Under the pieces are notes generated by a model. The model worked only from the letters and a program-made list of their open reading frames with translations. It did not search any database and had not been told where the DNA came from. Shown here piece by piece: positions 1 through 7,945 of a stretch of DNA of 39,561 bases. This DNA is from Pseudodesulfovibrio sp. GTDB taxonomy: Bacteria > Desulfobacterota > Desulfovibrionia > Desulfovibrionales > Desulfovibrionaceae. Where the stretch lies: assembly GCA_016342345.1 (NCBI GenBank), contig JAEINO010000034.1, positions 1-39,561 on the forward strand, read 5' to 3'. The position numbers were made by a program, and so were the translations under genes. The number at the start of each line of letters is the position of its first letter. Within the stretch, counting starts at the first letter, position 1.

Positions 1-848
1 CTGCTACCACTGTTCCCGCCATTTCCAGAGTTGCCGGAATTACCCCGACCACCAGAAGCGGAAGAACTTTGCGAAGACTTGGAACCTTTGGCACCACTCT
101 GGGCCTTTGAAGAGGCGCGACTCAAGCCAACACCCTTGGACCCCTTGCCGCCGGAAACACCGGGAGTACTGGCAATACCGGATTTGACATTGCGTCCAGT
201 AGCCTTGCCTGCATTTGAAGCCACGGACGCCCGTTCCTGACCAACTCCCTTGCTGGAGACCTTTGCTTGTTCACGAGTCTTGTGCCCGAGTCCGATAGTA
301 CTGGGATGCACACCCAGTTCATGAGCAATCTCGCCCCATCCCATGTCTTCGGCACGCATGGAAGCTATGTCGTCCACACTCACGGACGCCGCATTGGCAA
401 GAGTTTCGTCAGCAGAAGTCTGGACCGTTTCAAGTGAATCCAATGCCGTATCCAGATCAGCCTGGGCTGCGTCTTCGGCTTCCGCGTCTTCAGCTTCAAC
501 CGCTGCATCCAAAGCAGCCTGGGCAGTATCAACTGCTGTCTGGGCATCGCTCACGGCAGCTTCGGCAGCCGCCACGGCTTCGGCATTATCCTCGGCTGCG
601 GCCTCGGCTGCCGCCTCGGCCAAGGCTTCAGCCTTGGCAGCCTGAGCCGGATTTTCAAACGAAGGAGCTTCGGTTTCCTCGCCAACATCTCCTTCACCGG
701 TCACATCACCCGTATCAGTCGTATCTGTTACACCGGGTTCAGTTCCTGTCGGAGCATCCTCCTGAGCAATGGCTACAGGCGCAGCCAAAAGAACCATTAT
801 TCCAAAAAGAATTATCCAGGTGCTCGTTTTTCTCAATAAAGTCTTCAT
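1..848 (-). CDS. Exported Ala-rich protein, partial (runs off left edge)
   Basis: The frame opens at ATG 848 and stays open to the window edge, about 282 residues, so the C-terminus is missing. Residues 1-28 are a signal peptide ending AIA-Q. Residues 30-65 are acidic and Thr/Glu-rich. Residues 66-145 are almost only Ala, Glu and Asp with heptad-like spacing, probably a long helix or coiled coil. Residues 164-189 hold a compact motif (RAEDMGWGEIAHELGVHPS) resembling a helix-turn-helix-like segment seen in small exported deltaproteobacterial proteins. The rest is Gly/Ser/Lys-rich and disordered. It is last in the minus-strand run that begins with the sigma factor at 3833. Function unknown; a periplasmic or surface role is inference. 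Confidence 0.75.
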   Translation of the reverse strand, partial: MKTLLRKTSTWIILFGIMVLLAAPVAIAQEDAPTGTEPGVTDTTDTGDVTGEGDVGEETEAPSFENPAQAAKAEALAEAAAEAAAEDNAEAVAAAEAAVSDAQTAVDTAQAALDAAVEAEDAEAEDAAQADLDTALDSLETVQTSADETLANAASVSVDDIASMRAEDMGWGEIAHELGVHPSTIGLGHKTREQAKVSSKGVGQERASVASNAGKATGRNVKSGIASTPGVSGGKGSKGVGLSRASSKAQSGAKGSKSSQSSSASGGRGNSGNSGNGGNSGS

Positions 849-869
849 ACTAATCCTCTCCAGGTGCGA

Positions 870-1826
870 TTACTGAATCACAGTAATAAATTGCACCGAG
901 TCATCCTGAATAAAGGTCGCACCCTTCATTTCGATTTGCTCGGCGGTACCGAACCAGCTTAGAGGCAGCCTTTTGGAGTCGATGTATGGGTTACCATTGA
1001 GCATGTAATCACGAACGTTTTTCGCGCGGGCCTTGGCCAGAGCTGCATCGCCCTTGGTGTAGGCCACTATGTGCAAAGCCAATTTTCTGTTGGTCTCCAT
1101 CATTGCGCTGATCACGTGTAGTGATGTTCTGCTGTCGGCATCCAGTTCATTCGTCCCCGGCTTGAACGCCATGCTCCTGAGCGTGACGTTGCGTTGACCA
1201 ATTATGAAATTGCGGTAGGTGAAATCCCCTTGCAGATTGAGTCGTTGCGTGGCCGCCATGGCCAAGCTCCCATCGGGATAGTACTCAAGGAATTTTTTCC
1301 AGCCCACTATTTCCTCCGTTGTCTTCCCCAGCCCGCTCAGGGCAAGAGCCCTGTCATACAAAGCTTCAGGGTTGTATTTATCCAGTTTGAGGACCTTGTC
1401 GTATTGCGCCAAAGCCTCTGCCCATTTACCCTGGTCCACATATCCATGTCCCAGGTACAGATTGGCTGAAACATGATCAGGATCAAGGCTCAAGGTCTTT
1501 CGATAAGCCGCCCGTTCCTGCTCAAAATCAAGTAACGCCCAGTGGGCCACACCGGTCCAGAAAGCATAGTCCGCATTCTCAGGGTCCAGATTCGCGGCCT
1601 TTTCCAGATAGGGCAGACCTTCTTTCGGTTTGTTCAAAGCCAGATAATATCGCCCAACATAATATGCCGAAGACGCATCACCCGGATTTTCCCTGAACTG
1701 ATCGCCCAGTACGGAAAGTCCCTCTTCGTACTTTTCATGCTTCAAATAATACGGTCCAACAACCTTGGCACATCCTGTTGCAGCCAGAACAGCTACAAGC
1801 AATGTCACCATAATGACTTTTTTCAC
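870..1826 (-). CDS. TPR lipoprotein with OmpA-like C-terminus
   Basis: 318 residues from a GTG start chosen because GGGAG lies seven bases upstream. Residues 1-19 form a lipoprotein signal ending LAATGC, so Cys19 should be lipidated. Residues about 30-200 are tandem tetratricopeptide repeats (AYYVGRYYLALNKPKEGLPYLEKA type). Residues about 215-318 resemble an OmpA/MotB peptidoglycan-binding fold: a self-complementing start (FKPGTNELDADS) and the KARAKNVRDYML helix. The likely role is an envelope scaffold tethered to a membrane and to peptidoglycan. It belongs to the run downstream of the ECF sigma and anti-sigma genes, which suggests an envelope-stress regulon. The TPR and lipobox calls are firm; the OmpA-like call is moderate. 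Confidence 0.8.
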   Translation of the reverse strand: MKKVIMVTLLVAVLAATGCAKVVGPYYLKHEKYEEGLSVLGDQFRENPGDASSAYYVGRYYLALNKPKEGLPYLEKAANLDPENADYAFWTGVAHWALLDFEQERAAYRKTLSLDPDHVSANLYLGHGYVDQGKWAEALAQYDKVLKLDKYNPEALYDRALALSGLGKTTEEIVGWKKFLEYYPDGSLAMAATQRLNLQGDFTYRNFIIGQRNVTLRSMAFKPGTNELDADSRTSLHVISAMMETNRKLALHIVAYTKGDAALAKARAKNVRDYMLNGNPYIDSKRLPLSWFGTAEQIEMKGATFIQDDSVQFITVIQ

Positions 1827-1920
1827 TCAAGGACTCCCATGGGTTTATTCGCGAATCAAACTGTCCTTAACAGAATATACAGTACAACCGCATTCAAGGT
1901 CACAAATTCATGTGAAAATG

Positions 1921-2688
1921 TTAATTAGAAAGTCCTCGACCACTCAAATCGCGGCTGGTGAAGCCCAGATGTACGGCAACATCGGCCAGAGAGCCTGAGT
2001 CTTCCAGAACGGTCCCGGCAGCTTCGGCTATGGCATCATCGGTCAGCCCTCGTTGCCTGGCGACCAGAACAATACGGACAAAATAACGCCACTCGGGAGA
2101 AAGACCTTTCCCTGCAAAGCCAACGTCAAGCATGGAACGGGTCAACCGGAAATCAAATCCGGCCTGACTCAAAAGCGACATCATCTCCAGACCGGTCAGA
2201 AACAGCTCGGGAGCATGGTCACCGTACATGGAAACATACGTTTTGAAATCCTGACGCGGGACGCCCTTTGAAAGGCCTTCGCCCAGAACAACAAGGGCTT
2301 GTTGGGCCACGCCGCCACCGGAGTCTTGCAACATGTCACGCGCGAACCTGAACTCATCAAGTTTCCTGTCCAAAGCACGGACAATGGAGAAAGGACCAAC
2401 CTGCTTGGCAAACCCCTCAGCCAGCTTGTCCTCGAATGAAGCCAAAGGGAAATTGTCTGCACAGGCGGCAACAAGGGGCAAAAGCAGCGAAACAGCTTCT
2501 GCATCAGAAAGCGAACCTTCAGCAGTGAAAGATTCGATTTGTCCGATCATGCCTGAAGACACACCACATTCCCGAGCGCGATCAGCCATTTTCACAAACC
2601 CTGCATCCCCGGCCCAAGCACAGGAAGCACTCAGGAGGAAGAAGGCGAGCAAGGCCATTACACCATATGATTTACAATGCCTGTTCAT
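1921..2688 (-). CDS. Exported hypothetical protein
   Basis: 255 residues. The N-terminus has a clear signal peptide (MALLAFFLLSASCAWAG) with cleavage near residue 27. The mature part is alpha-helical by composition with no metal or catalytic motif that I recognise; it has several charged-hydrophobic repeats such as GLTDDAIAEAAGTVLEDSG. The start overlaps the last 17 bases of the anti-sigma gene, implying translational coupling and a single mRNA with the sigma/anti-sigma pair. No family assigned. Confidence 0.75.
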   Translation of the reverse strand: MNRHCKSYGVMALLAFFLLSASCAWAGDAGFVKMADRARECGVSSGMIGQIESFTAEGSLSDAEAVSLLLPLVAACADNFPLASFEDKLAEGFAKQVGPFSIVRALDRKLDEFRFARDMLQDSGGGVAQQALVVLGEGLSKGVPRQDFKTYVSMYGDHAPELFLTGLEMMSLLSQAGFDFRLTRSMLDVGFAGKGLSPEWRYFVRIVLVARQRGLTDDAIAEAAGTVLEDSGSLADVAVHLGFTSRDLSGRGLSN

Positions 2689-3244
2689 AAGTTCCGTTCA
2701 CAAAGACTATGGAATTACGGTTGCCAAACCCATCGTCTCGCGTCATTTGCGCCAACGGGTCAGCCATCAATTTCTGTCCATCCACCAGGAACATGTATTC
2801 ATGATCACCCGGTGGCAATTGGGCTTCCAGAACCCATGCACCGGTTGCATCGTCAAAACGCATGGCAGCATCGTGCGCCTGCCAACTGTTGAACGAACCA
2901 ATAACAGCCACGGTACGCGCATTCATGCCGGAATCATTCAGCACAAAACGGATGGTGGACATTCTCATGCCATTGCCGGAATCATTGGTGTCCATGGCAT
3001 AAAAGCCCAGTACCAGCAGCACCATGGCAGCGGCAAAAACCGGAATCATGCGTACAGGTGTGAATGTCACTGACCTTGGCTCGGTCAGCCAGAGCCGAAA
3101 GCGAGTCCATGCTGATGGACGCTTTGGTTCCAAATTTTCCATGACACGCGCTGAAAAACCCTTGGGCGGATCAACCTCGGGCATGGAACGAAGCCCTTCC
3201 ATTATTGTATTATCCAACCGTCTTTTTTCACGATCATCTGTCAT
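2672..3244 (-). CDS. Membrane anti-sigma-like protein with CBM48 domain
   Basis: 190 residues; start fixed by AGGAGG upstream of ATG 3244. Residues 1-60 are cytoplasmic and charged, residues about 66-84 form one transmembrane helix, and residues about 98-188 form an early-set/CBM48-like domain, the glycogen-binding beta-sandwich of branching enzymes and AMPK beta (VAVIGSFNSW, GDHEYMFLVDG, ADP, NSIVFV). The start overlaps the sigma-factor stop by 11 bases, the usual layout for a cognate anti-sigma factor. Inference: the N-terminus holds the sigma factor and the outer domain senses a ligand. No zinc HxxxCxxC motif is visible, so it is not a classical ZAS protein. CBM48 call is good; anti-sigma role rests on context. 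Confidence 0.75.
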   Translation of the reverse strand: MTDDREKRRLDNTIMEGLRSMPEVDPPKGFSARVMENLEPKRPSAWTRFRLWLTEPRSVTFTPVRMIPVFAAAMVLLVLGFYAMDTNDSGNGMRMSTIRFVLNDSGMNARTVAVIGSFNSWQAHDAAMRFDDATGAWVLEAQLPPGDHEYMFLVDGQKLMADPLAQMTRDDGFGNRNSIVFVNGTYEQAL

Positions 3245-3833
3245 TGGACACCTCCTTGAATTGGTGTCGAATCATTTCCAGCCCTCTGCTGATACGCATT
3301 TTTGCGCCACTGACTGTTATCCCCAACGCACTGGCTATCTCCTGCATGGAAAAATCATGCCTGAATCGAAGAATCAACGCTTCCCGATATTTCGGATCAA
3401 GTCGCATGACAAACTCAAAGGCCTTGCCTCCATCCAGACGATCATTCAACTGTGTCTGGGTATCTGGTCTGTCCTCGTCACGGACCATGACTGCCGCATT
3501 TTCCATGTACACATGAATGTCGCGTCCCTTGGAGCGAAGCCAATCGCGAGCCACGTTCAACGACAACGTATACAACCATGGGAAAAAACGTTTTCCCGTC
3601 TTGAATGTCTCAAGCCTCTGATAGGCCCTGAGAAACGCCTCCTGAGCAAGGTCGGCTGCCATGTCACCCTCACCCACATTGCGGAGCATGAGATTATACA
3701 CAGGTCCCTGATACTTGCGCACCAGAAATTCAAAGGCCTGGACATCGCCCAGAAGCACTTTCCGTATACTCTCCACTTCGCGGCTTTCATCCATTCTCAT
3801 TTCCAATGGTCCCGACAGGACACGACTCATCAT
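3234..3833 (-). CDS. ECF RNA polymerase sigma factor
   Basis: 199 residues from ATG 3833; starts at residues 12 or 14 (3800, 3794) are also possible because no strong ribosome site precedes any of them. Region 2 is clear (FLVRKYQGPVYNLMLR, DLAQEAFLRAYQRLETF, WLYTLSLNVARDWLR) and region 4 has the recognition HTH (FSMQEIASALGITVSGAKMRISRG). It directs core polymerase to a small regulon, probably including its own operon. It leads a run of anti-sigma, exported protein, TPR/OmpA lipoprotein and Ala-rich exported protein, so an envelope role is likely. The exact ECF group is not assigned. Confidence 0.9.
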   Translation of the reverse strand: MMSRVLSGPLEMRMDESREVESIRKVLLGDVQAFEFLVRKYQGPVYNLMLRNVGEGDMAADLAQEAFLRAYQRLETFKTGKRFFPWLYTLSLNVARDWLRSKGRDIHVYMENAAVMVRDEDRPDTQTQLNDRLDGGKAFEFVMRLDPKYREALILRFRHDFSMQEIASALGITVSGAKMRISRGLEMIRHQFKEVSNDR

Positions 3834-3940
3834 CTGCAGTAAACATATACGCCGAACAAGGACAAATGGTCACACGCACCCTTGCCCACCAGGCCCGCGT
3901 AAGCTAAACACAGGGTGACATCATCAAGGAGTACATTGAT

Positions 3941-4462
3941 ATGGGCCATACCGACAACCCGGTTATCGACGCAATCCTCAAGCGGCGCAGTATCCGCAAA
4001 TACACGGACGAAGCGATTTCCCGCGAGGATATAATTACCATCATGGAAGCCGGACAATGGGCACCCAGCGGACTGAACAACCAGCCGTGGAGGTTCATGG
4101 TCGTCACCCGAGACGATCCGCGCCATGATAAACTGGCCACATGTACCAAATATGCCCACATCATACGCGGCTCCTACGCCTGTATCGCCGTGATGCTTGA
4201 GAAAAAAGCCATCTACAGCCCCATGAAAGACCATCAGGGAGCCGGAGCCTGCATCCAGAACATGATGCTTGCCGCCCATTCCCTCGGACTCGGCACTGTC
4301 TGGCTCGGCCAGATTGTCAATGACCAGACCGCATCACTGAACGCTCTGGACAAATCCGAAAACGAATATGAACTCCAGGCCGTCATCGCTCTGGGGCATC
4401 CCGATCAAAAAGGAAGTGCGGATCGCAAACCGCTTTCCGAACTACTGCTGGAGGATTTTTAA
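3941..4462 (+). CDS. Nitroreductase family protein
   Basis: 173 residues, an FMN-dependent NAD(P)H oxidoreductase of the nitroreductase fold. The N-terminal RRSIRKYTDEAIS and APSGLNNQPWRFMVV segments are the FMN-binding signature, and GAGACIQNMMLAAHSLGLGTVWLG is the second FMN/dimer segment. AAGGAG precedes the ATG. Its stop TAA is directly followed by the ATG of the metallo-hydrolase at 4463, so the two are co-translated. Substrate unknown; the downstream selenoprotein and flavoprotein suggest a redox operon. Confidence 0.9.
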   Translation: MGHTDNPVIDAILKRRSIRKYTDEAISREDIITIMEAGQWAPSGLNNQPWRFMVVTRDDPRHDKLATCTKYAHIIRGSYACIAVMLEKKAIYSPMKDHQGAGACIQNMMLAAHSLGLGTVWLGQIVNDQTASLNALDKSENEYELQAVIALGHPDQKGSADRKPLSELLLEDF

Positions 4463-5083
4463 ATGGAGATCAAGACCTTTCCCATAGGCCCGCTTCAAAC
4501 CAACTGCTACGTACTTGCAGGCGATACTGAAGCTGTGGTCATCGATCCGGGCGGAGAGCCTTCCGTCATACTCAGCTACCTCAAGGAAAACGGACTGACG
4601 CTGACCCACATACTGAACACGCACCTGCATTTCGACCACACCTATGGCAACAAGGCTCTCTCCGAGGCCACGGGGGCTCCCATCCTGAGTTGCGCTGACG
4701 ATGCCTATCTGCTCAAAAACGAGTTGGGCATGGGTGGCACCATGGGGCTGCCAGAAGTACCTCCATACGAGACGAAGACCATCACAGCAGGGGAAACAAC
4801 TTACGCAGGTTTTTCCTGCAAGATATTCCATACCCCCGGTCACTCGGCAGGCAGCCTCACCTATTATTTCCCGGAAGCCGGGGCCGCGTTCGTGGGAGAT
4901 CTGATCTTCTACCGGTCCATCGGCCGCACGGACTTCCCAGGCGGCGATCTTGAAGTGCTCAAGGTCTCAGTCAGGGAACACATATTCTCCCTGCCGCCAG
5001 AAACACTGCTCCTGTCTGGCCATGGCCCGGAAACAACTGTTGGCGATGAAATGAACCACAACCCGTTCTTTACGGGATTCTAG
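4463..5083 (+). CDS. MBL-fold metallo-hydrolase (glyoxalase II-like)
   Basis: 206 residues, a metallo-beta-lactamase fold hydrolase similar to YcbL/GloB-type proteins. It has the metal motif THLHFDHTYGN (HxHxDH), then a His in TPGHSAGS, an Asp in VGDLIFYRSIGRTDFPGGD and a final His in LSGHGPETTVG, giving the complete two-metal set. The usual role is thioester hydrolysis, for example of S-lactoylglutathione-like substrates; the substrate is not determinable here. The start abuts the nitroreductase stop with zero spacing, and its stop lies seven bases before the selenoprotein ATG. Confidence 0.9.
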   Translation: MEIKTFPIGPLQTNCYVLAGDTEAVVIDPGGEPSVILSYLKENGLTLTHILNTHLHFDHTYGNKALSEATGAPILSCADDAYLLKNELGMGGTMGLPEVPPYETKTITAGETTYAGFSCKIFHTPGHSAGSLTYYFPEAGAAFVGDLIFYRSIGRTDFPGGDLEVLKVSVREHIFSLPPETLLLSGHGPETTVGDEMNHNPFFTGF

Positions 5084-5090
5084 GACCATC

Positions 5091-5336
5091 ATGAGTAAAA
5101 TCGTCAGCATCGACATACGCGACAAGTGTTGAGGCGTGGGACTGGAGGTAGGTTGGTATCTCCGTTTCGCCAAGGCCGATAATATCGAAGCACTCATCTC
5201 GCTGGCCGGAGCAGATCAGGTGCGCAATGCCATGTACATCCACACGGATTGGGATCTTGTAATTGATCTGTTACCGGATCACGCAAAGGCACGCATGACT
5301 CGCAAGAAACCGCGCTATGACAAGGATCAGGAATGA
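5091..5336 (+). CDS. Putative small selenoprotein (in-frame TGA as Sec14)
   Basis: ATG 5091 opens a frame that meets TGA at 5130-5132 and then continues open to TGA 5334-5336. Read with selenocysteine it is an 81-residue protein: MSKIVSIDIRDKC-U-GVG and then a hydrophobic, helical body (LEVGWYLRFAKADN, QVRNAMYIHTDWDLVIDLL) and a basic tail. The Sec follows a Cys, giving a Cys-Sec redox pair. AGGA precedes the ATG, and the last bases overlap the next ATG (ATGA), so translation to the end makes the operon continuous. A SECIS-like hairpin starts 11 bases after the TGA, and selC is in this window. A standard caller would report only a 66-residue ORF from GTG 5136, which has no good ribosome site. 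Family not recognised; redox role inferred. Confidence 0.78.
5144..5163 (+). promoter_or_regulatory. Bacterial SECIS-type hairpin
   Basis: Bases 5144-5150 (GGAGGTA) pair with 5157-5163 (TATCTCC) in seven pairs including one G-U, closing a six-base loop GGTTGG at 5151-5156. The loop carries the GGU element typical of SelB-binding hairpins. The distance from the end of the TGA (5132) to the loop is 18 bases, inside the 16-37 range known for bacterial SECIS elements. Confidence 0.7.
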
Positions 5337-5938
5337 AAAAGGCCGTCATCTATGCCGGAAGCCACCGCAAGGGAGGCAACTCCGACCAGGCAGCCAATCT
5401 GCTCGCCCGTGGTGTGCAGGAGGCAGGGGGGCAGACCGACATCATCTTTATCCGCGACCACGCGATCATGCCCTGTCAAGCCTGCGGATTCTGTGACAAA
5501 TCCATTGACCACCAAGGGAGCCAACGTTGCATACTCGGCGAAAAGGACGAGGCATGGACATTGTTCAGCCCCCTTTTCACGGCCCGAACAGTGCTCATTG
5601 CCTCTCCCATCTATTTCTACCACCTGCCATCCATGTTCAAGACCTGGATCGACCGAAGCCAGCAATTCTGGACTGCCAAGACCACAGGAGAACACTGGGT
5701 TGCTGACCTGCCGAAACGTACAGCCCATACCGTTTTGGTGGCTGGTCGTCCCACAGGGAAAAAGCTCTTTGAAGGGGCACACATCACGCTGAGATACTTC
5801 CTGCACAATTTCAACATCGCCCTTGCCGACCCGCTCATCTTCAGGGGCGTGGACAAGCATGATGACCTGAGCAGGCAATCGGATTTCGAGGCACGGATCA
5901 TCGAACTCGGGCACCATGCCTGGACATCATCCCGCTGA
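5333..5938 (+). CDS. NADPH-dependent FMN reductase / flavodoxin-like
   Basis: 201 residues with the flavodoxin fold of the NAD(P)H-dependent FMN reductase/iron-sulfur flavoprotein family. The FMN phosphate loop is GSHRKGGNSD at residues 8-18. Three cysteines in MPCQACGFCDK recall the compact cluster motif of iron-sulfur flavoproteins, though spacing differs from the classical one. ASPIYFYHLPSMFKTWIDR is the standard second flavin segment. The ATG overlaps the selenoprotein stop (ATGA), so the two are translationally coupled and may act together in electron transfer. Substrate unknown. Confidence 0.88.
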   Translation: MKKAVIYAGSHRKGGNSDQAANLLARGVQEAGGQTDIIFIRDHAIMPCQACGFCDKSIDHQGSQRCILGEKDEAWTLFSPLFTARTVLIASPIYFYHLPSMFKTWIDRSQQFWTAKTTGEHWVADLPKRTAHTVLVAGRPTGKKLFEGAHITLRYFLHNFNIALADPLIFRGVDKHDDLSRQSDFEARIIELGHHAWTSSR

Positions 5939-5944
5939 GTCGCC

Positions 5945-6670
5945 ATGATTCGCGCTTTTCAAAAACTGGCCCGCAACACAGGGCTGACCATGACCCGATG
6001 TCCGATCTGTGGCGTGGTAACCGACAAGGGACTCGGACCACTCTGCCCGGCCTGCACCCTTGAGATGCAACCGAGAACTGGCGGATATTGCCCTCAATGC
6101 GGCAGCATATTCGGCAGCAATGAAGACCCGCCCATGCAATGCGCCAAATGCCGTCTTGATCCTCCGCCATGGGACACATTACATTTCCACGGCAGCTATT
6201 CCGGCAAACTGCGGGACCTGATCCTGAGCTACAAATTCAACAACGGATTCGGCAGGACCAGAATCCTGTCAGACATGGCATGCAAGACGTTCCAGTCCAC
6301 AAGCACACGAATACCGGACATCATCATCCCGGTTCCACTCCACCGAAAACGACTTCTATGGCGCGGATTCAACCAGAGCACGGAATTAGCGCGGATTCTG
6401 GGAAAGACGCTGCACAGGCCAGTACTCCGAGATGGCCTGATCCGTTCCCGGCACACCGTGCCGCAAACAAAATTGGGGTTTCAGGAACGGCAAAGAAACA
6501 TCAAGGATGCCTTTGTCGCCAACAAGAAAACCGTAAAAGGAACGGTTGCACTCATCGTGGACGATGTTTTTACCACAGGCGCAACACTGAGCGAATGCGC
6601 CAGGACGCTCAGACAGGCTGGAGTCGACGGCGTGGATGTATTGGTGCTTGCCAGGGCGCAGCAAAAATAG
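5945..6670 (+). CDS. ComF family phosphoribosyltransferase-like protein
   Basis: 241 residues. The N-terminus has a zinc ribbon pair (RCPICG, LCPAC, YCPQCG, QCAKC; eight cysteines at residues 19-65), followed by a type I phosphoribosyltransferase domain with PLHRKRLLWRGFNQS and the PRPP loop LIVDDVFTTGAT near residue 205. This is the ComFC/GntX architecture linked to DNA uptake and ssDNA handling. It follows the flavoprotein by six bases and ends the operon. Alternative start at ATG 5990 would remove 15 residues but keep all motifs. Confidence 0.9.
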   Translation: MIRAFQKLARNTGLTMTRCPICGVVTDKGLGPLCPACTLEMQPRTGGYCPQCGSIFGSNEDPPMQCAKCRLDPPPWDTLHFHGSYSGKLRDLILSYKFNNGFGRTRILSDMACKTFQSTSTRIPDIIIPVPLHRKRLLWRGFNQSTELARILGKTLHRPVLRDGLIRSRHTVPQTKLGFQERQRNIKDAFVANKKTVKGTVALIVDDVFTTGATLSECARTLRQAGVDGVDVLVLARAQQK

Positions 6671-6763
6671 ATTAAAAAGGCTACTCTCCGGGATTCTTCA
6701 TGCGTCCACGAAACCCGATACCATCAAAACGGCAGCCTCCCTCTTCAAAAAAAAGCCAACCCT

Positions 6764-7180
6764 CTATTGCGGAACATACCGGATGTCCCAGTTCAACGTA
6801 ATACCGTCGAACCCTCCATCGGGCGTGAAACGCTTCCTGAAATGAAGGGGTTGGGTCAAATCACGTCCGCTCATGGGAAACGAGTAGCTTTCAAATATTG
6901 TAATATCCCGGACCAACTCAATGCTGAGGACAGCCAAATCCACCTGAGTTGTCCGTGGCACTCCTCTGGGCATTGCTGTCCCGGAAAGAACATAGTCCCC
7001 GGAAACCTCACGAATTATTTCATATTTTATGACCATATCGGGAGAAACCACCTCTCCTCCACACGGGGTCGTAAAACAAGGCGCGACACTGGCCCGACTG
7101 ATATTGCGGGCAGAATTTCCAGCGCATCCCTGAATCATGAAAAGAGACAAAACGATCAGTGACAAAAACAATCGATACAT
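6764..7180 (-). CDS. Small lipoprotein, unknown function
   Basis: 138 residues from ATG 7180, chosen because GGAG sits six bases upstream and because the residues then begin with a standard lipoprotein signal (MYRLFLSLIVLSLFMIQGC, lipid on Cys19). A longer reading from 7243 would put 21 non-signal residues in front. The mature part has two nearby cysteines (APCFTTPCGG) and looks like a beta-rich domain. It converges on comF and diverges from rplU. No family recognised. Confidence 0.7.
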   Translation of the reverse strand: MYRLFLSLIVLSLFMIQGCAGNSARNISRASVAPCFTTPCGGEVVSPDMVIKYEIIREVSGDYVLSGTAMPRGVPRTTQVDLAVLSIELVRDITIFESYSFPMSGRDLTQPLHFRKRFTPDGGFDGITLNWDIRYVPQ

Positions 7181-7261
7181 GTAGTACTCCATTGGTTGAG
7201 AGAGAGATATATCAAGGAAATCAAGAAGTCGCAAAAAAAGCAAAAAAAGTTCACAGGGGAC

Positions 7262-7313
7262 TTGACTAAACCCGGCAGTTGCGGATAGGTTGCCTCCTCT
7301 TACGAACCGGAGG
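7262..7313 (+). promoter_or_regulatory. rplU promoter and SD-sequestering hairpin
   Basis: TTGACT at 7262-7267 and TAGGTT at 7286-7291 (18-base spacing) make a plausible sigma-70 promoter. Directly after it CCTCC at 7293-7297 can pair with GGAGG at 7309-7313, which is the rplU Shine-Dalgarno sequence. The hairpin could limit L21 translation. It does not resemble the Firmicutes L21 leader. Confidence 0.4.
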
Positions 7314-7321
7314 TTTTAATT

Positions 7322-7633
7322 ATGTTTGCTATTATCGAGACCGGCGGAAAACAATACCGCGTTGAAGAAGGTCTTGAACTTAATGTAGATTTGCTCAAGG
7401 CCGATACCGGCAATAACTTGAGCATTGATTCCGTTCTCCTGGTTGAAAAGGACGGCGACACCAAGATCGGCGAACCCTATGTTATGGGTGCCAAGGTCGA
7501 GTGCGAAGTTCTGGGCCATATCCGCGGCAAAAAAGTCGTGGTTTTCCACAAGTTGCCCAAAAAGGATGCCCGCAAAACGCAGGGTCACCGCCAGGATTAC
7601 ACTCAATTGAAAGTCAAATCCATCACGGCCTAG
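7322..7633 (+). CDS. rplU: 50S ribosomal protein L21
   Basis: 103 residues, the usual length. It opens MFAIIETGGKQYRVEEG and ends with the L21 signature KLPKKDARKTQGHRQDYTQLKVKSI, where basic residues contact 23S rRNA. GGAGG lies 8 bases before the ATG. It is followed after 20 bases by rpmA, the standard L21-L27 operon, with obgE behind a terminator. Confidence 0.98.
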   Translation: MFAIIETGGKQYRVEEGLELNVDLLKADTGNNLSIDSVLLVEKDGDTKIGEPYVMGAKVECEVLGHIRGKKVVVFHKLPKKDARKTQGHRQDYTQLKVKSITA

Positions 7634-7653
7634 AGGCCTGAAGAGAGGACAAC

Positions 7654-7923
7654 ATGGCTCATAAAAAAGCTGGTGGTAGTTCCAGGAACGGCCGCGATAG
7701 TGCTGGACAAAGGCGTGGCGTAAAAATTTACGGCGGCCAGCAAGTTCTGGCTGGCAACATACTTGTTCGTCAGCTCGGCACCAAGATTCACCCCGGCGAT
7801 GGCGTTGGAATGGGCAAGGATTACACTTTGTTTGCCCTGATCGACGGTTTCGTCAAATACGAGAAGTACACACGCCAGAAGACCGTCAAGACGCGCGTGC
7901 TTGTGCTGCCCGCTGAGGCTTAG
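7654..7923 (+). CDS. rpmA: 50S ribosomal protein L27
   Basis: 89 residues, the usual length. The N-terminus [20 protein letters not shown] is the basic tail that reaches the peptidyl-transferase centre, with no Firmicutes-type cleavable extension. [19 protein letters not shown] and [17 protein letters not shown] are family motifs. GAGAGGAC precedes the ATG. Confidence 0.98.
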   Translation: MAHKKAGGSSRNGRDSAGQRRGVKIYGGQQVLAGNILVRQLGTKIHPGDGVGMGKDYTLFALIDGFVKYEKYTRQKTVKTRVLVLPAEA

Positions 7924-7945
7924 TCTCACAAGACAAGCATCTTAC

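Noticed and set aside
434-853. Plus-strand ORFs over the Ala-rich gene
   Set aside because: They are shadows of the biased Ala/Glu codons; the minus frame has the signal peptide.
5136-5336. 66-residue ORF starting at GTG 5136 as a normal gene
   Set aside because: No ribosome site at usual spacing, and the frame extends upstream through TGA to a good ATG with a SECIS-like hairpin after the TGA.
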